A stretch of 64,000 nucleotides of DNA from Bradyrhizobium diazoefficiens (lineage in GTDB: Bacteria > Pseudomonadota > Alphaproteobacteria > Rhizobiales > Xanthobacteraceae), in contig NZ_JAFCKW010000001.1 of NCBI RefSeq assembly GCF_018129965.1, positions 62,001 through 126,000 on the forward strand, written 5' to 3'. Below, in pieces: positions 48,930 to 57,277 of this stretch (positions within the stretch are counted from its first letter, which is position 1; every line of letters begins with the position of its first letter). The position numbers and the translations under genes are program-made. Under the pieces are notes generated by a model. That model was not told the origin of the DNA and did not search any database. It worked only from the letters and a program-made list of their open reading frames with translations.

Positions 48930-50111
48930 TTATCTGGCCGCCCTATTGAGCAATTTCTCTGGAATGATTCCGTCATGAAGCATGGCACGCTTTAGCATCG
49001 AAATATCACGGCCGTTGTTCACCGCGATTGCGCCGGCAATTTTATCGTGACTATCGAGGAAGATTGCCGTCCAATTGTTCGTTTCAGGATCGTCCAGCAC
49101 GACACTGCGGTCAGCATTTTGCAGCACTCCTAACGACTGAATGTTGTGTCCAAACTGGTCCGACCATAGCCACGGCGGCTCCGCATAATGCGAGTCAATC
49201 CCTGCCATGGATTTCGCCGCGACCAGCGATTGGCCCGAGGCCACCTTCCAGGACTCAAGTCGCTGACGAAACGCGCCGCCTAAGACGGGGTGTGACGTCA
49301 CCTCTCCCGCAGCGAAGATCGCCGGATCAGATGTCTGGCAGCGATCATCCACGACAATACCATCATCGACGTCCAGCCCCGCGTCCGATGCAAGTTGGGT
49401 GTTGGGTTGAACCCCGATCCCGACAACGACTGCGTCGACATCTGCGAATGCATTCCAGCGCAATCGCAACGAACCATCATCCTGATGATGAATTGAATCG
49501 ATCTTTGAGCCAAATTCGAACTGGACTCCGTTCAGGCGATGCAATTTCTCAGCCCAACGGCTCAGGATAGCAGGCATGCCGCGAGATAGTATCCGATCCG
49601 TCATCTCAAACAGAAAAACCTCGCAGGCCATCGCCCGAGCGGCGGCAGCAACCTCTAACCCAATGAACCCGCCGCCGATCACAGCAATTCGACGCGATTC
49701 CCGAAGCACGGATTTCAAGCGAACCGCGTCTTCAAGCGTTCGCAGATAGAGAATTTTCGAGCTTTGCCCGACGCTATCCGGCAATTTTCTCGCCCGCGAT
49801 CCGGTCGCGAGGAGTAGCCGATCGTAAGCATAAGCATTTCCGCAAGCGGTTAGAATTTCGGAGCGGTTTCGATCGATCTGCGTCGCGGTTTGTCCGGGAT
49901 GATACGAAATACCGTTCTCATGATAGGTCTCCGCGTTTGCCAGATAGCGCGGTGCGCCCTCGCCAAGGACTTCTTTGGACAGCGGCGGGCGATCATACGG
50001 CAGGCCGAGTTCGTCTCCGAGAATATCGATCTTGGCTTGTGGCGCCAACTCGCGAAGATGCACGGCGGCTGTGTGCCCCGCGAGGCCTGCTCCGACAATC
50101 ACAAAACGCAT
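48930..50111 (-). CDS. Ferredoxin reductase component (glutathione-reductase type) of the oxygenase system
   Basis: A 393-residue FAD/NAD(P) protein from ATG 50111 (MRFVIVGAGLAGHTAAVHL). FAD fold VIVGAGLAGHTAA at 3-15, LPYDRPPLSKEVLGE (about 42-56), NAD fold IAVIGGGFIGLEVAAAAR (about 147-164), and second FAD segment SDPAIFAAGEVTSHP (about 270). This layout matches BphA4/CamA-type reductases. Electrons from NAD(P)H would pass to the Rieske ferredoxin encoded at 52287 and on to the oxygenase. It is the last gene of the minus-strand operon. Confidence 0.92.
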   Translation of the reverse strand: MRFVIVGAGLAGHTAAVHLRELAPQAKIDILGDELGLPYDRPPLSKEVLGEGAPRYLANAETYHENGISYHPGQTATQIDRNRSEILTACGNAYAYDRLLLATGSRARKLPDSVGQSSKILYLRTLEDAVRLKSVLRESRRIAVIGGGFIGLEVAAAARAMACEVFLFEMTDRILSRGMPAILSRWAEKLHRLNGVQFEFGSKIDSIHHQDDGSLRLRWNAFADVDAVVVGIGVQPNTQLASDAGLDVDDGIVVDDRCQTSDPAIFAAGEVTSHPVLGGAFRQRLESWKVASGQSLVAAKSMAGIDSHYAEPPWLWSDQFGHNIQSLGVLQNADRSVVLDDPETNNWTAIFLDSHDKIAGAIAVNNGRDISMLKRAMLHDGIIPEKLLNRAAR

Positions 50112-50257
50112 TTTAGCGCTCCCTGTAGGGGAAGGGCACATTCGGCGCGCCCGTCCTCCTTATCCGCCGTTGACAGGCGCCGAGCACTCTCACATTCAAT
50201 ACCTTCAGCCGAAGGCTAGTTGGCAGATTCTGCTGATATTCATCTGCGACGCACTTG

Positions 50258-50758
50258 CTAGACGCTGTAGAAATCGAGCGCAGTGGCCATTTGATCGTTC
50301 GTAAGGGAAATCTTTTTGAATCCGATCAGCCAAGCCTCTCCAAGACGGCGCAGCCGAAATTCAAGGCGTCCGAAGTTGGTATGGCTTTTACAAGCGCGCG
50401 GATCGTACGTATGAACCGTGAAGCAGGCATTTCCCTCGATCGAATCCGTCGAGGCCGCATCGACCATGATGTTCGTATAGGAATGAACCGTGCGCGGAAG
50501 CGGCATCGCCGTGATGGACTTTCGCGACTGTATCCTGTCAATTCGGTCACTCAGCCCATATGAGTTCTCATGATATATCATTGAAAGCTCGCGGTTCGGA
50601 TTGGACGTCGTCTCGTACTCGTCCTTCCAGGCCGGCACCCAGAAAATCGCATCGTCAGCGTAGAGCTTGACCCAATCGCGGAATTTCTTCTGATCCAGAA
50701 GTCTTGCCTCCGTGAAGAGAACGCGAGTAGCAATCTTCAGGTAATCATCCTCTGACAT
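50258..50758 (-). CDS. Ring-hydroxylating oxygenase small (beta) subunit, BenB/AntB-like
   Basis: A 166-residue protein of the scytalone dehydratase-like cone fold used for oxygenase beta subunits; usual length about 160-170. Seen: FTEARLLDQKKFRDWVKLYADDAIFWVPAW (about 14-43 in outline), REISL-equivalent RELSMIYHENSYGLSDRIDRIQS and PRTVHSYTNIMV. This is the pattern of benzoate, toluate, anthranilate and aryloxyacetate oxygenases (BenB, XylY, AntB, CadB/TftB). It is structural, not catalytic. Its start is 9 bases after the alpha subunit stop, so it is cotranscribed. Confidence 0.93.
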   Translation of the reverse strand: MSEDDYLKIATRVLFTEARLLDQKKFRDWVKLYADDAIFWVPAWKDEYETTSNPNRELSMIYHENSYGLSDRIDRIQSRKSITAMPLPRTVHSYTNIMVDAASTDSIEGNACFTVHTYDPRACKSHTNFGRLEFRLRRLGEAWLIGFKKISLTNDQMATALDFYSV

Positions 50759-50767
50759 GTCGCTAAC

Positions 50768-52183
50768 CTAGCCTTCCGAAGGATCACGAGTCATAAGGCG
50801 CAGCCATTCCCGGTAACCGGAATGAAAGCATGTCTCATCGCCGAACAGGGGCGCTCCATAGGTCCACCGATCAGGTGAAACCTGCAATTCGGAAGAGTAG
50901 TTGAGTGCCTCGCCGGACTTCGGCCTCAAGCCTCGCGCATACCCCTGCGTAGGACCAGCGAAACGAGCTCCGTAGCCGGTCTGGCAAAGCTCGTACATGA
51001 CGTTGTCGTCGGACGTCGCAAGACCGCTCGGATTGAAGAAATCCTCGTACAGACGGATGCGAACGCGGCGCGCCTCGTCACTTTCACCAATTGGGGCAAG
51101 ACAGTGAGACGTAATCTCCGTCTTGTCCGGAGCCAATGGCCGCCACGTCCGCAACTGCAGCGTGCCGATATCAACGATCTGCAGGTTAGGATAAATCGTG
51201 AGATTGCGCTGACGAAACATCCACCTGAGCTTGTCTTCCCGAGTCTGCCCCTGAACCGTCGACAGAAGTTTGCCATCCTGATTGAGAGGGCGGAGCTTAT
51301 AAACCCTTGACGCGTGAATGGACCACATCATCGCGTGCCCCCTCGCCAGGCTGAAGCTTCCTTGCGCGTCGGGGTCGGTCTCTGTCGGATTCCACGGCTT
51401 TACTTCTAGCGGTCCTCTCCGCACTTCACGCTTCTTGAGAACGTCGATATACGAACTGTGCGTTGAAGCGAAGTGGTAATAGTCAAGCCCGTTCTCGAAC
51501 TGAAGCTTCCAATTGGCGTCGAACGTGTAGCTTACGTTTCCGTCAACGAACTCCAGCCCTTCGACGCCCTGATCGACAACGAGATCGATAAACGCGCGCG
51601 CGTCACCAAGATGCTCCTCTAGCGTCGGCACGTCGGGCGACACGCTTGCAAACAGAAGCCCTCGATAGCTTGCAATCTTGGGAACAGGCTTGAGGCCATG
51701 ATCATCCGCAAGAAAGGACGGCGGATACTGGCCATCCTTCTCATCGGTCATCGAAACATTCTTGCCGGCACTATCGTACGACCACCCATGATAGCGACAA
51801 ACATGGAATTTCTGATTGCCCTTCTTAAAGGGGCAAACGATTGCCCCGCGGTGGCGACAGGTGTTAAAGAAGCATCGAATTTCTCCAGTCCCGTCCTTTG
51901 TAATCAGGACGGGGTGGCGCCCGATGTACGTCGTCACGAAGTCATTCGGCTTGCGTAACTGACTTTCCAGCCCGACGAAAACCCAAGTCCCTTCGAAAAC
52001 GTGAGTAAGTTCGCGCTCAAAAATATCCCGATCGGTGAACACCGTCCGATCTACCCGAAATATTCCGTCATCGGGTCGATCGTCCAGCAGCTTCGAAACC
52101 ATTTCGGGTGTGATTGGCCCACCTCTGACACCACCATCGCTCGGCCTCACAGGGCTGGGTACTTCCGACCTGAAGCTGGTCAA
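50768..52183 (-). CDS. Ring-hydroxylating oxygenase large (alpha) subunit, BenA/AntA/TftA-type
   Basis: A 471-residue protein; TTG at 52183 is chosen because GAGGAGGT lies 5-6 bases upstream, a near-perfect ribosome-binding site. Rieske [2Fe-2S] site: CRHRGAIVCPF and CRYHGWSY (about residues 108-137, Cys-X-His and Cys-X2-His). Catalytic Fe(II) site: NGLDYYHFASTHSSY (about 230-245), giving two His, with the Asp bridging subunits in DYYH. The DIFERELTHVFEGTWVFVGLESQL opening is that of the benzoate/anthranilate branch, which also includes CadA/TftA enzymes that cleave aryloxyacetate ethers. Substrate unknown. It acts with the adjacent beta subunit, Rieske ferredoxin and reductase. Confidence 0.93.
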   Translation of the reverse strand: MTSFRSEVPSPVRPSDGGVRGGPITPEMVSKLLDDRPDDGIFRVDRTVFTDRDIFERELTHVFEGTWVFVGLESQLRKPNDFVTTYIGRHPVLITKDGTGEIRCFFNTCRHRGAIVCPFKKGNQKFHVCRYHGWSYDSAGKNVSMTDEKDGQYPPSFLADDHGLKPVPKIASYRGLLFASVSPDVPTLEEHLGDARAFIDLVVDQGVEGLEFVDGNVSYTFDANWKLQFENGLDYYHFASTHSSYIDVLKKREVRRGPLEVKPWNPTETDPDAQGSFSLARGHAMMWSIHASRVYKLRPLNQDGKLLSTVQGQTREDKLRWMFRQRNLTIYPNLQIVDIGTLQLRTWRPLAPDKTEITSHCLAPIGESDEARRVRIRLYEDFFNPSGLATSDDNVMYELCQTGYGARFAGPTQGYARGLRPKSGEALNYSSELQVSPDRWTYGAPLFGDETCFHSGYREWLRLMTRDPSEG

Positions 52184-52286
52184 TTCGACCTCCTCTATTT
52201 TTCTTGTAGCAAAGCGGAGCGGCTATTTCGGACGAGATGGGGGCGTCACACTAAATGGCGACATCGTCGCCCCCCTTGCCGTTAAG

Positions 52287-52628
52287 TTAGGTTGACGCGT
52301 CGGGATTAGACGGTGCCGAGGTGACATCGATTTCCACAGCATCACCGACGACACGAACAGGATAGGTTGCCAGGGCCGTTTCTGCTGGTGAGGTCAACGC
52401 CGCGCCCGTTCGAACATCGAAGCGGGCGCCATGAAGCGGGCACTCGATCTCGTAACCATCGAGCCAACCGTCGGACAGAAGTGCATAGGCATGAGTACAA
52501 ACGTCAGACGTGGCAAAATACTCTTCGCCGCAGCGGTAGAGCGCAACTTTGCATCCGTTGATATTGAGCTGCTGAATGCTGTCATCCGACACATCTTTCG
52601 TAAAAGCGGCTTTTACCCAGTTAGTCAT
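52287..52628 (-). CDS. Rieske-type ferredoxin
   Basis: A 113-residue protein from ATG 52628 (MTNWVKAAFTKDVSDD). The Rieske [2Fe-2S] ligands are in DVCTHAYALL (Cys-X-His, about 42-51) and ECPLHGARFDV (Cys-X2-His, about 62-72), with the usual GYEIECPLHGARFD spacing of BphF/NdoA-type ferredoxins. It should shuttle electrons from the ferredoxin reductase to the oxygenase. A separate Rieske ferredoxin is not usual for benzoate-type oxygenases, which use a fused reductase. Confidence 0.93.
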   Translation of the reverse strand: MTNWVKAAFTKDVSDDSIQQLNINGCKVALYRCGEEYFATSDVCTHAYALLSDGWLDGYEIECPLHGARFDVRTGAALTSPAETALATYPVRVVGDAVEIDVTSAPSNPDAST

Positions 52629-52663
52629 TCGAGTCGACGCTCGCTTTTGGATTGTTGCGAACT

Positions 52664-53344
52664 TCAGTTCTTTCCGAACATATTCTTCCAGGCCTCGGTG
52701 CCCGGCTTCGCTTCCCATTGTTTGCTGTCGGACAACGTATTTATGCCCGCCCTAACCCCCGGACGGTCTTTGATCGCCTGGTACCATCGATCAATGTTCG
52801 GGTACTCCGACAAGTCACGTCGATGCAGCTTTCGCGTGCGAACCCAAGGGAATGTGCTGATGTCAGCGATGGAATACTCGCCGGCGAGATATTCAGATTC
52901 GCCAAGGCGCTTCTCGAGAACGTTGTATATTCGACCAACTTCCCGATCATAACGTTCGATCGCGTAATCGATCTTCTCAGTCGCATACACCATGAAGTGG
53001 TGCGCTTGGCCCAGCATTGGACCCATCGTCGTATTCTGAAATACAAGCCACTTTAGCGTATCGTAGCGCTTTTCAGGATCCTGAGAGAGAAATCTACCGG
53101 ACTTTTCCGCGAGATAGATAAGAACGACCGCGGATTCAAAAACTGCATATGGCTTGTTGTGCGGGCCATCGTGATCCACGATGGCCGGCACTTTGTTGTT
53201 TGGATTGATCTTCAGAAATTCCGGATGAAACTGCTCACCTGCCGTTATATCAATCGGAACTACACGATACTCCAAGTCCAACTCTGCCAGCATTATAGCT
53301 GCTTTATACCCGTTCGGGGTTGGCCAGAAGTATAGATCAATCAT
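52664..53344 (-). CDS. Glutathione transferase family protein, YfcG/Ure2p-like
   Basis: A 226-residue protein with a thioredoxin-like N-terminal domain (1-85) and a helical C-terminal domain (95-210). Seen: LYFWPTPNGYKAAIMLAELDL (residues 4-24; the TPNG turn of the nu-class), INPNNKVPAIVDHDG and FESAVVLIYLAEKSG (the ES glutathione-binding pair). The C-terminal DISTFPWVR contains the N-capping box Asp. Nu-class enzymes use disulphide or peroxide chemistry, while relatives in lignin loci cleave aryl ethers. In this operon detoxication or ether/thioether cleavage is possible; sequence does not decide. It lies between the oxidase and ferredoxin genes, with 12 and 35 bases to them. Confidence 0.88.
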   Translation of the reverse strand: MIDLYFWPTPNGYKAAIMLAELDLEYRVVPIDITAGEQFHPEFLKINPNNKVPAIVDHDGPHNKPYAVFESAVVLIYLAEKSGRFLSQDPEKRYDTLKWLVFQNTTMGPMLGQAHHFMVYATEKIDYAIERYDREVGRIYNVLEKRLGESEYLAGEYSIADISTFPWVRTRKLHRRDLSEYPNIDRWYQAIKDRPGVRAGINTLSDSKQWEAKPGTEAWKNMFGKN

Positions 53345-53356
53345 CGCAGAAGACTC

Positions 53357-55009
53357 CTATCCGACGATCTTGAGCCCTGCTGGCTTGTCAACGATCAGCC
53401 CAGGGTTCAACATCCACTTCGGGTCCAGTTCGGTCTTGGCGGCTGCCAGCACACGGCGGAACAACGGATCGACTTCCTTGTCGTACCAAGGACGGAACGA
53501 TTTTCCGACAGCATGGTGGTGCGTGATGGTTGCGCCGAGTTCGATTAGCGCGTCCGACGCAACGTCGTGGAGCATCTTATAGGCTTCAAGGCTGTTGGCG
53601 TGCGTCGAAGGAGCCATGATCGAATAGTAAGGAGCCGGGCCGTCCGGATACAGGAAGGAGAACCTGCGGCAGACGATGCCGCCGCCAAGATTTTCCTTCT
53701 GGGCCTTCCGGATGCGACGCATGATCTCGGTATCGACTTCTTCGAACCGATCCCAAGTGTAGGCAGTTTCGAACGTGAAGCTGACGATTCCCATCGCTGC
53801 GCGCGTATGCATCAACCGGGGCAGATATCTGAACTGGTGCCGCCAGTTACCCTGCGGCCCGCTACGGCTGGTCTCCAGCGCGTTGTCCGCAGTTCCCGCC
53901 TGTTGCTTCACGACGCCACCGAAGTCCTTGCAGATTTCGAGACTACGCTCCAGCCACGCGTCCACCGGATGGTCGGCGGATTCGAAGCCCAGCAACAGGA
54001 CCGAATCGGTGCCGTCTCCAGCGCCGTAGAATTTGGCGTCCTGCTCGTCCAGATAGCGACAGTTCGCCGGGAACAGTCCTGCTTGGGTGATCTGACGGAC
54101 GGCCTTGGCACCCTGATAGAACGTCTTGAAGGAGATCGACGCATTCGCACGGAATTTCACACGCCCCTGTAGACGCATCCATGCATCGGTGATGATGCCC
54201 AGCGAGCCCTCAGACCCGATGAACAGCCGATCCGGATTGGGTCCCGCACCCGAGCCTGGCAGGCGGCGGTTCTGGATCGTTCCCGCCGGGGTGACCACGC
54301 GCAGGCTTTCCACCATGTCGTCAATATGCGTGAGATGGGTCGCATAGTGACCGGAAGAGCGGGTTGCGATCCAACCGCCCAGCGATGAGAATTCCCACGA
54401 TTGCGGAATATGGCGCAGGGTGAGGCCATGCGGCTTCAGTTGTTCTTCCAGAGCCGGACCGAGAATACCCGCCTGGATCCGCGCGCAGCGCGACACGGGG
54501 TCGACTTCGAGAATCTTGTTGAGGTTGCCCAAGTCGATTACGACGACCCCGGGAAAGGCGTCGCGCTCGGGACCCCAGAAGCCGCCGGTGACGCTCGATC
54601 CGCCGCCATACGGGATGCATGCATAACCATTTTCCCCGCACCAGTCGAAGATGGCAGCGATGTCTTCTTCGTCGCGCGGATAGGCCACGACGTCCGGAGC
54701 CTTCTTGAAATCGCGCCGGTAGATAAGGGTCATGTCCTTGAAACCCTTACCGTACGTATGAACAATTCTGTCCCATTTTTCCGAGGTACAGAAATCCTCC
54801 AGCGTTCGCGGGATCTTTATGCGCGACGCATAAAGTTCAATCTCGTCCAGAGTCGGATCTGACAGAATTTCGATGTCTTTAATTCCAAGCCGCTGCTCCA
54901 CGCGGTCTCGCATGGTTCGAATTTCGTCCTTGGAATTATCTTCACCTTCATATCCCCACGACCAGAACTTCCTTCGCTGGCCGTAGTAGCCACTCTTTTC
55001 CTTCGCCAC
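53357..55009 (-). CDS. FAD-dependent oxidase, alkyldihydroxyacetonephosphate-synthase (AGPS)-like
   Basis: About 550 residues from GTG 55009, with GGAGAAG ahead; the frame is open 51 bases more. Domains: a short N-terminal KFWSWGYEGED (the AGPS 'WGY' start), FAD_binding_4 at about 115-290 (CIPYGGGSSVTGGFWGPE for the FAD pyrophosphate; PQSWEFSSLGGWIATRSSGHY; GSEGSLGIITDAWMRL), and FAD-oxidase_C at about 300-540. The C-terminal GATITHHHAVGKSFRPWY keeps the triple-His block characteristic of AGPS. AGPS forms alkyl-ether lipids, whereas homologues in this superfamily oxidise hydroxyacids and phenolic alcohols. The first gene of the minus-strand operon; its reaction here is unknown. Confidence 0.88.
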   Translation of the reverse strand: MAKEKSGYYGQRRKFWSWGYEGEDNSKDEIRTMRDRVEQRLGIKDIEILSDPTLDEIELYASRIKIPRTLEDFCTSEKWDRIVHTYGKGFKDMTLIYRRDFKKAPDVVAYPRDEEDIAAIFDWCGENGYACIPYGGGSSVTGGFWGPERDAFPGVVVIDLGNLNKILEVDPVSRCARIQAGILGPALEEQLKPHGLTLRHIPQSWEFSSLGGWIATRSSGHYATHLTHIDDMVESLRVVTPAGTIQNRRLPGSGAGPNPDRLFIGSEGSLGIITDAWMRLQGRVKFRANASISFKTFYQGAKAVRQITQAGLFPANCRYLDEQDAKFYGAGDGTDSVLLLGFESADHPVDAWLERSLEICKDFGGVVKQQAGTADNALETSRSGPQGNWRHQFRYLPRLMHTRAAMGIVSFTFETAYTWDRFEEVDTEIMRRIRKAQKENLGGGIVCRRFSFLYPDGPAPYYSIMAPSTHANSLEAYKMLHDVASDALIELGATITHHHAVGKSFRPWYDKEVDPLFRRVLAAAKTELDPKWMLNPGLIVDKPAGLKIVG

Positions 55010-55368
55010 AGCGCTTCTCCTTCGAGATTTTCGACGTAAATCAACCATCCAGGTGCGCATGCGTTTTGGTAGACATCGCGATCTGGTTGGACCAGATTGG
55101 CATATCCAATTCGCTCAGTCAATGGTTCTCGGATTAGATAGGCGCCCCGGAGCTACGCCACCGCGACAACATTCGCCTTGACACCGCCGCCAAGAGCACG
55201 CTTGAATGGTATTACCAGATTGGATGTGCCAGATTGCAACTGATCTGCAAATAGAGAACTCACCTCATTTTTTGATGAGCGGGCGTTCAGCGGCCTTTTT
55301 CACATAGAGAGGGACAAGAGCGTGGTGCTGTCGGACCAAGCCAATCTGCATGGTGAGCGCGCCCTCCA
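55010..55368. promoter_or_regulatory. Divergent control region between oxygenase and importer operons
   Basis: About 360 bases drive two operons in opposite directions. It contains two palindromes of the TGGT-N3-ACCA type: ATCTGGTTGGACCAGAT (55081-55097, 7-bp perfect arms) and TGGTATTACCA (55207-55217). Between and after them attggcatatccaat and attggatgtgcca repeat the ATTGG..CCA theme. TGGT-N3-ACCA is the core recognised by FadR-type GntR regulators, so one such protein probably controls both operons. No regulator gene lies in the visible island. Confidence 0.7.
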
Positions 55369-56337
55369 ATGGACCGCGTCATGCTGAGATATCTAATTCG
55401 TCGCCTTGTCGCCCTTGTGCCGACGTTCCTGTTAGCGAGCGTTATTGTGTTCTCGGCCATTCGCCTGATACCGGGAAACACGATCGACATGATGATGTCG
55501 CAGAACGACATCTCGGCCAGCGTCCAGACCCGCGAAGATCTTATCAAGGCACTCGGGCTCGATCAGCCGGTCCTTGTACAATATTGGCACTGGATCAGCT
55601 CGATTGTGTTCCACGGGGATTTCGGTCGCTCGCTTTGGACGGGAGATAGCGTCACCCGCCTCGTCGCCGAGCGCATGCCGATTACTCTGTATCTAGGCGT
55701 GCTGGCCATGATATTCGCGCTCTTGATCGCGCTGCCCGTCGGGATCATCTCGGCGATCCGGCAAAACAAGCCGGTCGATTATCTCGGCCGTGTCTTTGCC
55801 ATCACGGCCCTGTCCGTCCCGCCTTTTTGGCTCGGGACATTAGTGGTGGTCGTGCCGGCGATGCTTTGGGGGATCGCTCCGACCGTGCAATATGTTCGGC
55901 TGACCGACGATCCCCTCCTTAGTCTCCGCCAGATGGTGCCGCCCGTCATCGTCCTCGGCATCGCCTTGTCGGGAGTGACGATGCGGATGACCCGCACCAT
56001 GGTCCTCGAAGTCATGCGCCAGGATTATGTCCGTACAGCTTGGAGCAAGGGTCTCGACGAGCGGACGGTCGTCCTGCGCCATGTCCTCAAAAACGCGCTT
56101 CTGCCGGTCATAACCATCGTCGGGTTGCAGTTGCCACTGATGATCGGTGGCGCGGTCGTGATTGAGCAGATCTTCGTGATCTCCGGTATGGGCCAACTAC
56201 TCCTGATGGCGGTGTCGCAGCGGGACTATCCGGTCATTACGGGCATCTTTCTCCTCGTGGGCGTCGGCGTAATGACGATCAACCTGCTCGTCGACATCAG
56301 CTACGCCCTCCTAGATCCCAAGATTCGTCAGGGCTGA
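55369..56337 (+). CDS. Dpp/Opp-type ABC transporter permease, DppB-like
   Basis: A 322-residue inner-membrane permease; start at ATG 55369, or ATG 55381. Six hydrophobic segments are visible, beginning LIRRLVALVPTFLLASVIVFSAIRLIPG in outline. The cytoplasmic EAA loop reads RTAWSKGLDERTVVLRHVLKNALLPVITIVG (about 215-245 in outline). The N-terminal RxxxxxPTF...RLIPG block is typical of DppB. It forms the import channel with the DppC-like protein encoded 4 bases later. Peptide, sugar-acid or metal-chelate ligands occur in this family. Confidence 0.92.
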   Translation: MDRVMLRYLIRRLVALVPTFLLASVIVFSAIRLIPGNTIDMMMSQNDISASVQTREDLIKALGLDQPVLVQYWHWISSIVFHGDFGRSLWTGDSVTRLVAERMPITLYLGVLAMIFALLIALPVGIISAIRQNKPVDYLGRVFAITALSVPPFWLGTLVVVVPAMLWGIAPTVQYVRLTDDPLLSLRQMVPPVIVLGIALSGVTMRMTRTMVLEVMRQDYVRTAWSKGLDERTVVLRHVLKNALLPVITIVGLQLPLMIGGAVVIEQIFVISGMGQLLLMAVSQRDYPVITGIFLLVGVGVMTINLLVDISYALLDPKIRQG

Positions 56338-56341
56338 ACGC

Positions 56342-57244
56342 ATGACTATCGAGTCACCTCTGAAGATCGAAACAGGTCCCGGGCGAGGCGCTTGGGCAGC
56401 ACCCGTCAGGACTTTCTTCAGTCGCCTTTTTAAGCAGGATATCCTCGGAACGGTTTGCGCCGGCCTTCTCGCCGCGATCGTGGTCTGCGCACTCTTGGCA
56501 CCTTGGATCGCACCGTACGACTTCGACGCGATCGACCTTACATCGCTGATGCAAGGGCCGTCCTGGTCGCACCACCTCGGCACAGACGAACTCGGACGCG
56601 ACATCCTCAGCCGGATCATCTATGGAGCCCGTACTTCCGTTATCGTCTGTATCACCGCCGCGCTGCTATCGCTCGCCCTATCGGTCACGCTCGGGGTTCT
56701 GTCCGGGTATTTCGGCGGACGTCTCGATGCCCTGGTTCAGCGGTTCGTCGATACTTGGCAGAGCTTTCCCGACCTAATCGTGCTGATCGCGGGCGTCGCG
56801 GTTCTCGGCCCCGGGATCGTGCAGATCATCGCCCTCCTCGGCATCCTCTACGGCGTTGCCGGTTCGCGCATCGTACGCGGCGCGGTCCTGTCGGCGCGCG
56901 AGCAGCTGTACGTGCAGGCGGGCCATTCCTTCGGCGCCGGTAACTGGCACATTATTCTCCGGCACATCCTGCCGACGATCGCCGCGCCCCTCATCGTGCT
57001 TTACACCACGCGCCTCGGCGGCGTGATCCTGGCCGAATCGAGTCTCAGCTTCCTTGGTCTTGGTGTGCCACCGCCCGCACCCGCGTGGGGCCGTATGCTG
57101 AGCGATGCCCGCCCTTACATGTTCGAGAACGTCTGGATGGTCGCGGCCCCTGGCCTCGCGATAACTCTGATCGTTTTTTGCGTGAACATCTTCGGAGACT
57201 CTCTCCGCGATCTTCTCGATCCACGCGGAATAGTGCGCAATTGA
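56342..57244 (+). CDS. Dpp/Opp-type ABC transporter permease, DppC-like
   Basis: A 300-residue permease. The N-terminal cytoplasmic lead precedes TM1 (DILGTVCAGLLAAIVVCALLAPWIAPYDFD in outline). HHLGTDELGRDILSRIIYGARTS (about 75-98) is the hallmark of DppC. The EAA loop is GRxxxVQAGHSFGAGNWHIILRHILPTIAAP in outline, and near the end comes ILAESSLSFLGLGVPPPAPAWGRML. It starts 4 bases after the DppB-like gene. Confidence 0.93.
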   Translation: MTIESPLKIETGPGRGAWAAPVRTFFSRLFKQDILGTVCAGLLAAIVVCALLAPWIAPYDFDAIDLTSLMQGPSWSHHLGTDELGRDILSRIIYGARTSVIVCITAALLSLALSVTLGVLSGYFGGRLDALVQRFVDTWQSFPDLIVLIAGVAVLGPGIVQIIALLGILYGVAGSRIVRGAVLSAREQLYVQAGHSFGAGNWHIILRHILPTIAAPLIVLYTTRLGGVILAESSLSFLGLGVPPPAPAWGRMLSDARPYMFENVWMVAAPGLAITLIVFCVNIFGDSLRDLLDPRGIVRN

Positions 57245-57277
57245 GCGAAAAACCATAACACTAAGGAGGAGCAAGGA

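Noticed and set aside
50258..52183. Naming the oxygenase benAB or antAB
   Set aside because: Motifs fix the branch but not the substrate. The electron-transfer partners differ from those of Ben and Ant systems, and no catechol-pathway genes are nearby.
52171..52190. GGTC-N5-GACC inverted repeat at the start of the oxygenase alpha gene
   Set aside because: It overlaps the start codon and ribosome-binding site inside an operon; 4-base arms are too short to support an operator.
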